Origin: Meghimatium bilineatum | Lineage: Eukaryota; Mollusca; Gastropoda; Stylommatophora; Philomycidae | DNA: 64,000 bases | Assembly (NCBI GenBank): GCA_034231615.1 | Contig: CM067316.1 | Coordinates: forward strand, 30,940,009 to 31,004,008 | Direction of reading: 5' to 3' | In this document: positions 43,115 through 53,614 of the stretch, one piece after another | How positions within the stretch are numbered: position 1 is the first letter of the stretch | Layout: the number at the start of each line of letters is the position of its first letter | Notes under the pieces: model-generated | The model's input: only the letters and a program-made list of their open reading frames with translations | Told to the model about the DNA's origin: nothing | Database searches by the model: none | Position numbers and translations under genes: made by a program

Positions 43115-45560
43115 ATTACACGATGGTATAATAATACGACATGACAATAGGAAGGAGGCACGTGTCGTATTTTTAAAAAACCCAACACAACCACATAAAG
43201 CTAAGATATCCATTATAGAAGACAAAAATGGCAACACGATAAATGAAAAGCCACAAATAATTAAAAGATGAACTGAACACTGTAGATAATTATACAGTGT
43301 ACTACAACTCAAGACTGTGAAATAATTGACTACTTATGTTATTAAAGAGTTTCGGTGATTCTGAAATCTTGAGGGAAGTTGAAGATGCCATACGATCATT
43401 AAAAAGTGGAAAGACACAAGGAATAGATAATATCTCTGCAGAACTCCTGAAACATGGGAGCATAGAAACAATAAATTTTATGAGAACATCTTGCCAACGT
43501 ATATGGGAAACAAAAAAGAAGCCTGCAGAATGGACACAATCACTGCCAAAGAAAGGGAATTGAAAATCGTGCAAAAATTATATAACTGTTAGTCTTATCA
43601 CTCATTCAAGCAAAGTGAAGTTAAGGATATTGTCAAACAGATTGAAATATATATCAGAAGAAATAATAACTGAAGAACAAACAGACTTGGGTAAAAATAG
43701 AAGCTCTATAAAACAAATTTTCTACATCAGAATAATCATTGAGAAGCATCTACAACATCAGCATGAAATCTATCACAGCTCTATCAATTGAGTATGGCAA
43801 GAAGGTTTATGGAAGATTATTAGACATTTTAATTTTGACAAAAATATAATGAAAATAATTGAAAAAATATACAAAGTAGCAACAAGTGTTGTTTTAATTA
43901 ATGGTGATATTGGAGCCTTTTTGAAAATAACTGCATGGGTTTGACAAGAATGCATATTATCACTAATGTTATACAATATTGTTAGAGACACTACATAACC
44001 ATAAAACAACAATTTCAATTGGTAGTCGCCTTCTGAATAACTTGCATTTTGCAGATCACATTGATCTTATGACTGGTGGTGACAAAGAACTTCAAGAACT
44101 TATTTCTAAACTTGAAAAAACTTGTAAAACTGATGGTATGGAAACAAACATTGAGAAAAGCAAAATAATAGCAAACAGAGATGACAACACAACTTCTGCT
44201 AACATCGGGGTAAATGGACAGAAACTATATTCTTGATTAGGAACACGCGTTTCAGCACTGGGGGGATTCTCATATAATCCTCTGCTTGCCGTTCCGTCAG
44301 CCATCTAAAAGTGTATACGCTCAGTGTCCCAGTAGTTGCTGATTACGCGTTCTTCTGATCTTTACGGAGAGGGAGCACTTTCTCCCATCGTCTCTAGTCA
44401 CTCCTATTTCTACCATTCTCTGAATATGTACATTATCTCTTTCGGCATCCCTCTTGTCTTCTCGTAGGGTATCCATGACTGCTCTAATCAATTCAATCCT
44501 GTCTCTTTTCATCTCGATGCCGTTCACCAAGACGTTACCAACACATCGGCTCTTTCGTTTCCCCTGACCCAATCATGACCTGGACAGTAATTCCATGTAA
44601 TTTTCTGCGCATTGTTGAGAAGAGTGACCCATTCAGTTCTCATACTCGATGATGTAGTTGACCTCTCAGCTAATTTCTTGCCATTTGGTAGGCCACGAAA
44701 CCCCAACCACATCCGTTTGTTTCTTGTGTTACTGAGCCGTCTGTGTAAATTATCGTATCGTGTGGCTTCGGGTACTGCAGAATGAGTTCTTGGATTATTC
44801 CCTCTGTTATGCTGGCAGCCCAGTCGCGGCACTCTCTTCCCAAATGTATCACAACAATTGTAAATATCTTTATGTGGTCGTGTTTCTCCCCGGTATGTAT
44901 GCACTTAGAGTGTCAGGAACTATGCCTCTATTTTCCAAATCGAATGTCAGTCTTCTAGCTATTACCCTCTCCAGCACCTTGCCGTAAATATTTTGTAAGG
45001 TCACAGTAAGGTGATGATATGATAACTCTTGATGTCGGAGGTGGATATGCCAGGGGGTGAAGGTAGCTGTGTAGCCACTCTTCTGGAAGGACAGAAACTA
45101 GAAGTTGATAGCTTTAAATACTTAGGATCTTATATGAGCAGCGATGGAAGCATTAACAAAGCAATAAAGATTAGACTTGAAATAGCCTCAGCTACAGTGT
45201 CAAGATTAAATACCATTTGGAAGAGCACAATAAGTGATGGCGCAGTGATTTCCAGTTCTATATACATCAATAATAATACCTATTTTTGTATGGATGTGAG
45301 AGTTAGAAGCTACAGCGGAAATGGACAGGTGAATACAGGTTTTTCAAAACAAATGTTACATACGAATATTGCGCATCCATTATACAGAACATAAAAACAA
45401 CATATACGAGAGAAGCAAAATAAATACTCTTGCAGGACAACAATAACATCTTATGGTAGTGGCGAAGTATCATAAACTTGTGTGGTTTGGCCACATGATG
45501 AGGCACGTTTCCCTTTCCAAAACTATTTTATAGGGAACAGTTGAGGTGAGAAGAAGGAGG
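43115..45560 (+). pseudogene. Group-2 (RTE-like) LINE ORF2, split by an I-like LINE
   Basis: 5' part (43,115-44,227): ISIIEDKNGNTINEKPQI, LREVEDAIRSLKSGKTQGID, EIITEEQTDLGKNRSSIKQI, VWQEGLWKIIRHFNFDKNI, a decayed motif B, then LHFADHIDLMTGGDKELQEL, where the catalytic second Asp is His, and METNIEKSKIIANRDD. 3' part (45,089-45,560): GQKLEVDSFKYLGSYMSSDG and RLEIASATVSRLNTIWKS. About 45 bp around the palm Asp is deleted at about 43,785. Dead copy. Confidence 0.85.
44228..45088 (-). mobile_element. I-like LINE insertion with 12-bp target duplication
   Basis: GGACAGAAACTA occurs at 44,216-44,227 and 45,089-45,100. Removing the insert restores GQKLEVD of the host LINE. Read downwards, it contains an RT finger piece IYGKVLERVIARRLTFDLEN, then jumps directly to the pre-RNase H linker and RNase H (IIYTDGSVTQETNGCGWGF; WNYCPGHDWVRGNERADVLV). 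It then reads RIELIRAVMDTLRED, VHIQRMVEIGVTRDDGRK and IRRTRNQQLLGH, and the terminus TCCTAATCAAGAATA. The RT core is deleted, so the copy is internally shortened as well as 5'-truncated. Confidence 0.85.
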
Positions 45561-45583
45561 TAAGAGGAAAGTATGGATTAATA

Positions 45584-45752
45584 CAGTGGAATCTCATTAT
45601 AAGAACTTGGTCTGGACTGAATAAATATGTATGTAATTGGAGAAATATATACAGTACGAACAGTAAAGGATAAATATAATTGCCGATTTTGAAAAGTGTT
45701 GTTATATAGGGAGATATGTTATAAAATGTTACACCATAGAGAGATTTCACTG
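45584..45752 (+). mobile_element. pogo/Tigger-like MITE, copy 1
   Basis: 169 bp starting CAGTGGAATCTCATTATAAG (after TA) and ending GAGAGATTTCACTG, imperfect terminal inverted repeats. The inside (CAACTTGGTCTGGA-type, TTTTGAAAAGTGTTGTTATA) matches the reverse of 47,391-47,562. CAGTGGAA-TC-C termini and TA targets are typical of pogo-type elements. No ORF is present. Confidence 0.75.
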
Positions 45753-45866
45753 CAATATTAAAGACTGAACAGGATTAAGATTTTCCACACACTTAAACAA
45801 AGAACTGAGAGGCATGGAAAAATTATTTTGTACGTTTCCAAATGACCCCTGAAGGCCAAGGGATAG

Positions 45867-45867
<1 letters not shown>

Positions 45868-45901
<34 letters not shown>
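45868..45901. repeat. (TA)n microsatellite
   Basis: About 34 bp of TA, located between a MITE and an I-like LINE end. Confidence 0.9.
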
Positions 45902-45903
<2 letters not shown>

Positions 45904-45964
45904 TTCCACATGTCCTAGTTTGACCGGGATTATCCTGTTCGGCACCAGTGTCCCGGTCGGTTTA

Positions 45965-46190
45965 CATTCTTGATTAGGAACAAGCGTCACAGCACTGGGG
46001 GCATTCCCATATATGCTCTGCTTGCCGTTCCGTCAGCCATCTAAAAATGTATAAGCTTAGTGTCCCAGTCAGTTGCTGATTGCGCGTTCTTCTGATCTTT
46101 CCGGAGACGAGCACAGTTTCCTATCACCTCTAGTCACTCCCATTTCTACCATTCTCTGAATATGTACATTGTCACTGTTTTCATTTTCCC
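45965..46190 (-). pseudogene. I-like LINE 3' terminus
   Basis: The minus strand has VTIYIQRMVEMGVTRGD-like residues, RRTRNQQLTGTLSLYIFRWL then TERQAEHIWECPQC-like residues, and the terminus TTGTTCCTAATCAAGAATG. Same 3' end as at 44,228 and 30,655. Confidence 0.65.
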
Positions 46191-46309
46191 CGGTTTCTAT
46201 CACAGTTTACTAAACATTAATTGAGTATGCTTTTTCAATATTGTTAAGATATACATAATAGGTAGATGTGTTACCAAAATATAACAACCTAACAACGAGA
46301 TACAGGAAC

Positions 46310-46770
46310 AGACGATGTTTCGACTAAAACGCCTTCATCAGGACAAACAAACGACTACAATAAAACAAATCTTACATGAAGACAAATAGGGTTATAATAA
46401 GGAGGAGAGGAGGACAATAGCAGATAGGTAATGGAGAAAGCAAAGATGTAGCAGCATGACAGGAGAGAAAAAAATATGGGAAGAAGATAGTAGTACGTGG
46501 GGAGGGGAAAGTGGACATAAGAAAGTGAGATGGAAAAGATATAATAGCGAATAAATTTAAATTAAAAGTAAATTAAAAATACTTCGCAAGTGGCAACAGA
46601 GAGAGAATATTACAGACAAACAATCATAATGTAAGGGAAGAGCAAAATGAGATGGTACGAGAGATCAGATGGGAGAGAGAGAGAGTGAGAAAGAGAGAGG
46701 AGAGAGAAAGGGGCCAAAACGGCAGGAACAGACGAGGCAGAGCAAACAGAAGAAGGAGAATATGAAAAGA
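46310..46770 (-). mobile_element. PLE 3' UTR fragment with conserved motif
   Basis: The minus strand carries CCTGATGAAGGCGTTTTAGT then CGAAACATCGTC at 46,320-46,351. This is the best match here to a hammerhead core (CTGATGA ... GAAA, with GGC/GUC able to pair). The rest is purine-rich UTR related to 31,078-31,245. No coding part is left. Confidence 0.55.
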
Positions 46771-46774
46771 TAAT

Positions 46775-47130
46775 GGTGATGATATATGAGAGTGAAATAT
46801 TACATGTACAATTAATTTTCCATCAACTAAAAGGAAATTTCTTTCGGTTGGCATGGAAGTAAATGAAAATAACAAATTTCAGGATAAAGAAGATGATGAT
46901 ACAGTGAATATTCACGCACTCCCAGAAATTAGCATGGCTTAATTATATCCTGCTCTGTCATCATCATAAAATTCTTACAGGATGTAATACCACGAATTAT
47001 ATAGGCCAATTTCACTTTCCTAAATCTGCATGGAACATATGGATCACTAGTGCCTTCGTACAGGATGAGCTAGCTAACCAATATCCATACTAATACTTCT
47101 TAATTTCTCTTAATTTATGCATCACCTGTG
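46775..47130. other. No gene recognised
   Basis: Unassigned AT-rich sequence between a PLE end and the GAA-tailed repeat. No supportable motif. Confidence 0.4.
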
Positions 47131-47134
47131 TGTA

Positions 47135-47375
47135 GCAGGGAGCAAAGAATAGCAACAGTTTTACCTTCCACGTATGTCATAATAGTCAACTAATGAGGTT
47201 ATAGGGTAGACTTGGCAGTTCCATCCCATAGTCAAAATTACCCAGACGCCCATGCTGAAGTCGGCCGATAGACACATTATTACAGCAAAATTGTAAACTA
47301 TGACACAACACATACTGTTCTCCAGACTACATCCTTCCTGCAGGACTTAATAACGAATGTAGAAGAATAATATTT
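47135..47375 (+). repeat. Interspersed repeat, copy of the 33,135 family
   Basis: GAGCAAAGAATAGCAACAGT, CCATCCCATAG, CATGCTGAAGTCGG, GTAAACTATGACACAACACA and CTGTTCTCCAGACTACATCC align in order with 33,155-33,370. It is more diverged than the 33k copy and ends AGAAGAAT. Confidence 0.6.
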
Positions 47376-47390
47376 GCAGAATATGTCACA

Positions 47391-47558
47391 CTACAATAGA
47401 ATCCCTCTATAGTGCATTCTTTTATAACAAATTTCCCTCCATAACAACACCTTTCAAATCCCCAATTACATTTACTCTATATTCTTTGCACTGTATATAG
47501 CAAATTTCTGTTATTGCATACATATTTTCCAGACCAAGTTGTTATAAAGGGATTCCAC

Positions 47559-47562
<4 letters not shown>
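47391..47562 (-). mobile_element. pogo/Tigger-like MITE, copy 2
   Basis: The minus strand starts CAGTGGAATCCCTTTATAAC and ends TATAGAGGGATTCTATTGTA, matching copy 1 at 45,584 throughout its about 170 bp in the opposite orientation. Confidence 0.75.

Positions 47563-47642
<80 letters not shown>
47563..47642. repeat. (TG)n(TA)n microsatellite
   Basis: About 16 bp of GT repeats followed by about 64 bp of TA. It begins exactly at the end of the MITE terminal repeat. Confidence 0.95.
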
Positions 47643-47644
<2 letters not shown>

Positions 47645-47646
<2 letters not shown>

Positions 47647-48760
47647 TTCATTGGTACCATGCCTTCTGGCATAGGTGATCATGTCTCTCCACAGTCTTCT
47701 GTTTGTTATACATTTAAATATAGTTTCTGATGATTCTGCATCTTGCCAGGCTTTCAAGTCATCCAACATTTTCTCACATTATCTTCCTCTGTCCCTCTTA
47801 CCCTCGATCTTTCCAGTTGTTAGGATGTTTCCCAGTCCACCTCTTCTCATGACCCAGAAACTGTGATTGTCATCTTCTAATAGACCTACAGTTAATAAGT
47901 TCTCTATTTGAGTTGACCAGTTGTAGAATTATAGCATTACTCTATTTAGCTGTCCATTATATTTTCAACATTCTTCTATAAAACATGTGGCCTCCAGATA
48001 TTTTCTTGCAATATTGTCAATTGTCCATTACCATATAACAGAATGGGTTCTATGTAACATTTTACTTCTATTGATAATGAATTATTACACACGATGTTCC
48101 TCATCTTCTGGAATGCTGCTTTTGCCTTTGCTGTTTGACTATTTATCTCAGTGACGCATCTACCATCTGAAGTAATAATTGTGCCCAAATATTTAAATTT
48201 GTCTACTTGTTTAAGAACTGTCCCGTTGACCTTGATGTTACATTTAGAAGGGTTAGATGTTTTAGATGTAACCATTACCTCTGTTTCCTTGGTGTTCAAG
48301 CTGAGATCTTTGTTTGCACTTTCTTCTATATAGTTGTAATCAATTGTTGTAGTTATTTTTCACTCTTTGCTACCAGAACCGTGTCGTCAGCATATCTCAG
48401 GTTATTCACATTATACCCACCAACAGCTATTCCTGGCATATTTTCTATAGATCTAAAAATCATTTCACCGTATAAGTTAAACAGATCAGGTGATAGCACA
48501 CACCCTTGTCGGACCACATTGTTTTATTGGAAGAAATTCCCCTATTTGGTTGTTGATTTTGATTGCTGCTGTTTGTTGCCAATATATGTTCTCTATTATT
48601 CTAAGGTCTTTACTATGAATGTTGATATCCTTTAACATACTGATGATTTCCTTATGTTTCACTTTGTCAAATGGGTTTGTATAATCTATGAAGCACAAAA
48701 ATAAATCTGTCTTCACTTCAATTGATCTATCTATTAACATTCTAATGATATAGATGGCAT
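47645..48760 (-). pseudogene. Group-1 LINE: RT and C-terminus
   Basis: Read downwards: MLIDRSIEVKTDLFLCFIDY, TNPFDKVKHKEIISML (palm Asp), QQTAAIKINNQIGEF, a disrupted motif B, NNLRYADDTVLVAK (catalytic ADD, about 48,380-48,400), MVTSKTSNPSKCNIKVNGTV, VDKFKYLGTIITSDGRCVTE and CYIEPILLYGNG, then the C-terminal TTGKIEGKRDRGR-type end to 47,650. Stops and frameshifts occur at about 48,500, 48,310 and 47,970. Its endonuclease lies, rearranged, at 48,762-50,280. Confidence 0.8.
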
Positions 48761-48761
48761 T

Positions 48762-49152
48762 AATGAATAATATTAGATTAAACCAAGGCTAGATCATTGA
48801 TAGGATACCAAGCTATTTCATATAGAGTTCTGCATGTAAAATTAAAAAGTAAACCATTGAACATCAACTTCATTCAGGTGTGTGCTCCAACAGCTGATAG
48901 CACAGAATCAAGTATTGAAATATTTTATGAAGAAATTAACCTGGCCATGAAGCAATGTAAATCACAAGAAGTAACAATAATCATGGGGGACCTAAATGCA
49001 AAAGTGGGTATGGGAAAAACAGACAATGTGATTGGTAATTATGGACTCGGTGAGAGAAATGAAAGAGGAGATAGACTGGGCTCAAACTAATAACATGATA
49101 ATAAGTAACACATGGTTTAACCAACATCACAGATGTCTGTGAACTTGGAAGA
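48762..49152 (+). pseudogene. LINE endonuclease, inverted-repeat left arm
   Basis: On the plus strand it encodes KARLLIGYQAISYRVLHVKL-type residues, NINFIQVCAPTADSTESSIE, EVTIIMGDLNAKVGMGKT (catalytic G-D-x-N) and LGERNERGDRLG. It is nearly identical to the reverse of 49,709-50,098. It is the same endonuclease stretch present twice, head to head. Confidence 0.85.
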
Positions 49153-49705
49153 GCCCAAGAGATAACACACGTAACCAAATAGATTACATTTTGATAGGAA
49201 GTAGATTTAGAAACAATCTGATCTCTGTCAAAACACGACCAGGGGCTGACTGTAATAGCGACCATCTACCGGTATTAGGTATACTGAGAACCATTTTAAA
49301 GAAAATAAAGAGATCTACTAGACATATGAGATTGGATTTAACGAAACTCCAAGCAGACAAAGAACTAAAAGAAAAACATAACATCGCAATACAAAATATA
49401 TATAATGGCATCAGAAAATCCAGAGTATTGATGAACAGTGGTCTATGCTAAAGGAATCACTACAACAAACTTCTTCAGATCTAATACCAAAGATCAAGCC
49501 AAAAGTGAAGAAAAATGGATGATGGATGAAATACTAGAATTGATGGAGAAAAGAAGAAAACATAAACATAAAGAAAAATATACACCAATTCATAAAGAAA
49601 TAGAGAACAAATGTCTAGAGGCAAAGGAAAAGTGGTTAAATTTTATGTATTTTCTTTTTTCCAAATAAATGATCTTCCAATAATCAATGATCAATTTTTT
49701 ATCAA
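49153..49705 (+). pseudogene. LINE endonuclease end and linker (inverted segment)
   Basis: It continues the left arm: NQIDYILIGSRFRNNLISVK, RPGADCNSDHLPVLGILRTI (S-D-H motif), TRHMRLDLTKLQADKELKE, then KWMMDEILELMEKRRKHKHK and NKCLEAKEKWLNF, the linker that precedes RT. It is inverted relative to the RT at 47,645-48,760. Short direct repeats of TGATCTTCCAA lie at about 49,670 and 49,707, next to the breakpoint. Confidence 0.75.
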
Positions 49706-49708
49706 TGA

Positions 49709-50280
49709 TCTTCCAAGTTCACAGACATCTGTGATGTTGGTTAAACCATGTGTTACTTATTATCATGTTATTAGTTTGAGCCCAGTCTATCTCCTCTTTC
49801 ATTTCTCTCACCGAGTCCATAATTACCAATCACATTGTCTGTTTTTCCCATACCCACTTTTGCATTTAGGTCCCCCATGATTATTGTTACTTCTTGTGAT
49901 TTACATTGCTTCATGGCCAGGTTAATTTCTTCATAAAATATTTCAATACTTGATTCTGTGCTATCAGCTGTTGGAGCACACACCTGAATGAAGTTGATGT
50001 TCAATGGTTTACTTTTTAATTTTACATGCAGAACTCTATATGAAATAGCTTGGTATCCTATCAATAATCTAGCCTTGTTTCGTCTAATATTATTCATACC
50101 CCTCTTTCTATTGCCCCCTGAATATATTATTTTGTGTTTTTCAAAATTAAAATCAGTGTGTCTCGTCTCACATAAGCTCAGAATACTTATTTTCATTCTC
50201 TTTATTTCTTTCATTATGTTTTCAATCCTCCCATCTTTGTAAAGTGTTCTCACATTCCACGTTCCAATTAAAATATGATC
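49709..50280 (-). pseudogene. LINE endonuclease N-terminal half, right arm
   Basis: Read downwards from 50,253: RTLYKDGRIENIMKEIKRMK, ISILSLCETRHTDFNFE (catalytic Glu), a 160-codon open frame through MGDLNAKVGMGKTDNVIGNY to LGERNERGDRLGSN. It is oriented like the RT at 47,645-48,760, so this is the true 5' part of that element. The downstream half of the endonuclease sits inverted between them. Confidence 0.85.
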
Positions 50281-50830
50281 TTTTTTAAAAAGAAGATTGC
50301 GTTTTGACTTGATTTTTCATACTTGGGATGTACAATGGTGGTTTCCCCTTGCCTTCTTCCATCGACCTATGGCTACGAATAGCCTATCCCGCTAGGCAGC
50401 AGGGATTCTCCTGTAAGAACAACTCAGTTGGAACGCTGTGTCATATGATGTCACTGCTGTGTTAGATCCATAAACAGACTAGAAACATTGATGAATATTC
50501 CTGCATGAACACACATATATATGTAGGCCTATGTATGTATCTATTTATGTGTGTGTGTGTGTGTATATATATATATAATGAAACTTCTTACATTCCATGT
50601 TTCTATTTTCTATTTTGGTTGACATGATAATTTTGCTTAACCTGTTCTTAATTCTCTGCACATGAATTGGTCGAATTGATATTTACTTTATTTAAGTTCA
50701 TATTTATGCACTGCTGCCACTGAAACCTCTTTAAATACATAACTTTCACCATTGTTATTATTATTATTTACACCACTGCTCACTGTATCCATTCTGGATT
50801 TCTAGGCACATTACTCCCGTAGGCTGCCGG
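50281..50830. other. LINE 5' region and simple repeats
   Basis: The first part continues the LINE upstream sequence (GTGTTCTCACATTCCACGTT-CCAATT encodes a NVR-TL-type endonuclease start on the minus strand). Short (GT)n/(TA)n is at 50,550-50,577 and (ATT)n at 50,752-50,768. No other gene was seen. Confidence 0.4.
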
Positions 50831-51990
50831 AACACGAGACCACATTCAACATGAGGAATAGTACACCTGAACAAAAAATCTGCCAGATAATTAAGAAATG
50901 TAGAGAATACAGCTTAGATCTAGATAGGCCTATATGTTTCATAGACTACACCAAGGTGTTTGATTGTGTTAAACATCACCAGCTATGGTCCATCATGAGT
51001 TTCTCCAAACATCATATCACGAACAACAAGCAGCGGTAAGAGTGGAGGGAGAAACATCTGAATGGTTCGCTGTTGAAAGTGAAGTGAGAGGGGTGCACTC
51101 TATTCCCTTATCTTTTTAACATCTATGCAGATAATATAATGAGAAATTTTAGAGAAGACCTAGAGGAAAACGAGTTTCATCCCAAAAATATCGGTGGGTA
51201 CAAGATTCCAGAAATAAATTTTCATATGACAGTTCTCCTTACTACACATCCTGAGTGACTGAAACAGCTAATCACAACAACAAAGAAATACAGCAAGACC
51301 CAAAATCTATATCTAAACGCATAGAAAACAAAAATTATGACAAGAGACAAAACAAAGATCAAACCAATAATCAACATAGACAATATAGAACTAGAATGTG
51401 TAAACAAATTTGAATATCTGGGAGCAAATATAAACAGTTCCAGAGATTGTTCAGTCAAGATTAGAAGAAGACTCTCACTTGCAACACTCAAATTAACACA
51501 AAGGAGAAAGCTATGGCAAAGTAGTAGTAATGACACTAAAGTAACCGTTTTAAGATCATGTGTTTTCCCAGTGGCAACATATGGATGCGAGACTTGAACT
51601 TTAAACAAGACAATATCCAAAAGAATAAGTTCATTTGAAATGAAGTGCTACAGAAAGATCCTACGAATATCATGGACAGATAAAAAGAACATTGAAGTTT
51701 TGAAATTACTGAAACTAAATGAAGGGTGGCTTCTAAATATCATCATAAGAAGAAAGCTACAGTATTTTGGACACTTAAAGTGTCATGATGGTATTGAAAG
51801 GCTGATTCTAGAGGGCAGAGTACCAGAAAAGAGAAGAAGAGGGAGACCAAGAATAAGATGACCAGAGACATCGAAGAATATATGCACATGTCTCTGGCCA
51901 ATGCAGGCCTGCTTGCCCGAAACAGAGAGGCGTTTAAAGTATCCATGACGAAGACAACATTCTGGAAAGAATATGTCACTTGATATATAA
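50831..51990 (+). pseudogene. Group-1 LINE ORF2: RT remnant and C-terminus
   Basis: Order: STPEQKICQIIKKCREYSLD, RPICFIDYTKVFDCVKHHQL (palm Asp), AVRVEGETSEWFAV; degenerate motif B and no intact ADD. Then a frame 51,337-51,597 with VNKFEYLGANINSSRDCSVK and VFPVATYGCET, and after a stop KCYRKILRISWTDKKNIEVL, RKLQYFGHLK and LEGRVPEKRRRGRPRIR. Frameshifts are present. The 3' end is near 51,985. Confidence 0.8.
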
Positions 51991-52448
51991 CTGGCCATAT
52001 AATCACTATAATTTATACATAATATATCACTATACAATAACTGGCCCTTTCTGAGTTTATGTCATCAGAACTAGTGTCTTTTTAAAATGTTGAGTGGTAA
52101 CGCTGATTTAAACACAACTGTTAGAATTGCAAGTTCTCTAAATAGAATTCTGTTATTGTTATCAAAACTAAAAATAGGCAGCCGATATTGAAAACAGTGG
52201 TAAAAACGGCCATAACTTTCAACCGATTGGTGAGGAGATAATGCAAGTTACAATGGATCCCATGATACTTAAAGAACTTGTTTCTGGTAATACAATACAG
52301 TTGCGGAATAGAATAAGGTAAGCATAAATATGGAGAGTTTTAAAAAACTAACATTAGAGAAAAGATAAATATAAATTAATGTGACAATTGTTTCACTACA
52401 ATACAGTGCAAATGTAAACTATGTGTCTATGATATCAACATACTAGTG
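51991..52448. other. No gene recognised
   Basis: AT-rich sequence between a LINE and a MITE. No motif was seen. Confidence 0.4.
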
Positions 52449-52771
52449 AAAATCTAGTATAGGTCTCCGTTGGGCTATAAATAGCATTAATGTCATGGAT
52501 TTCCCTTGAAACAACCAATCATATTGATTCACGCCTTAGACGAGAATTCTTGGAGAATTAATTATTAATTCTAAACACTAATTATAATCCAAAGCCCCCC
52601 CAAAAAATATATAAACTAAATTCGAATCCGTTTAAACAACACACACACACACACCCCCCCCCCATCAACTTATCTAACATCTTATCTAGCAACTTATCTA
52701 ACACTGCATAGATTAGGTAATACCTTGATAGTAGAACAAAGGTCATAACTGAGACCTATACTAGAGATTGG
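52449..52771. mobile_element. MITE-like element, about 322 bp, complete copy
   Basis: The ends form imperfect inverted repeats: AATCTAGTATAGGTCTCCGT at 52,451 and, on the minus strand from 52,769, AATCTCTAGTATAGGTCTCA. The inside holds a CA/C-run region (52,638-52,664) and matches 16,085-16,345 in reverse. It has no ORF. The superfamily is not recognised. A TA or other target duplication was not resolved. Confidence 0.65.
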
Positions 52772-52774
52772 CCC

Positions 52775-53155
52775 AACATACCATAACCAAGATGACTGTA
52801 CCATTGCAGGTATGCAGGAAAGACTGTGGCCCTCTTTTTTTTTGTGTACTGGTAGAGATAGCTTTATAACTAATAAACATTTATCAGAATATGAAGGATA
52901 GAAGGGACACTTGTGTGACACATCAGCAAATTAATGTGTGGGAAAGGAAGTTTCCGTGTAGCTTGTCAAATGATACTAATGCAATTCGCATAAGAAAGTC
53001 TCATAGTGATATCACAACTGACATAGATCAGAGGTGTGCAATATTTTTTGATTGGTTGGTCAGATTGAGAATTCCTCACGTTTGATGAGAACCAGCAAAT
53101 TTTTTCCCCAAGTTCTTTTGAAGTTTCAAACGCATGCACACACAAATATATATAC
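52775..53155. other. No gene recognised
   Basis: A 64-codon frame at 52,891-53,085 (RRDTCVTHQQINVWERKF...) has no recognised domain. Otherwise unassigned. Confidence 0.35.
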
Positions 53156-53159
53156 ACAT

Positions 53160-53610
53160 ATATAAGAAGTAATGGTTATTTCAAAGAAACAAAATACCAC
53201 ATCTTGCAAAATCAAAGTGAATGATATAGTATTAAAACAGGTCCTCCAATTCAAATATTTAGGTACAACAATAACAGTAGATGGTAGAAGTTCAATAGAA
53301 AAAAAACCAGAATAGAGCAGGCAAAAACAACATTCAGAAAAATATATTGTGCAATATGACCTTGTCATTAGAGGTGAGAAAGAGAGTTCTTCAATGCTAT
53401 ATAACTCCTATACTAACATATGGATGTGAGTCTTGGGCAATAAACAAACAGGAAAGTGGGAAATTTAAGGCAATAGAGATGTTCTACAGAAGGATGCTGA
53501 GAATACCATGGACTGCCAGAAAAACTAATGTGGAAGTATTGAAAAAGTCAAATATGAAATGGACCCTAATCAATAATATAAGAAAAAGACAATCTTATCT
53601 CTGCTGAGCA
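53160..53610 (+). pseudogene. Group-1 LINE, post-RT fragment
   Basis: SCKIKVNDIVLKQVLQFKYL and GTTITVDGRSS, a frameshift, then MCNMTLSLEVRKRVLQCYIT, PILTYGCESWAINKQESGKF, YRRMLRIPWTARKTNVEVLK. It closely matches the minus-strand copy at 62,250-62,560. Both ends are truncated. Confidence 0.75.
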
Positions 53611-53614
53611 ATCT

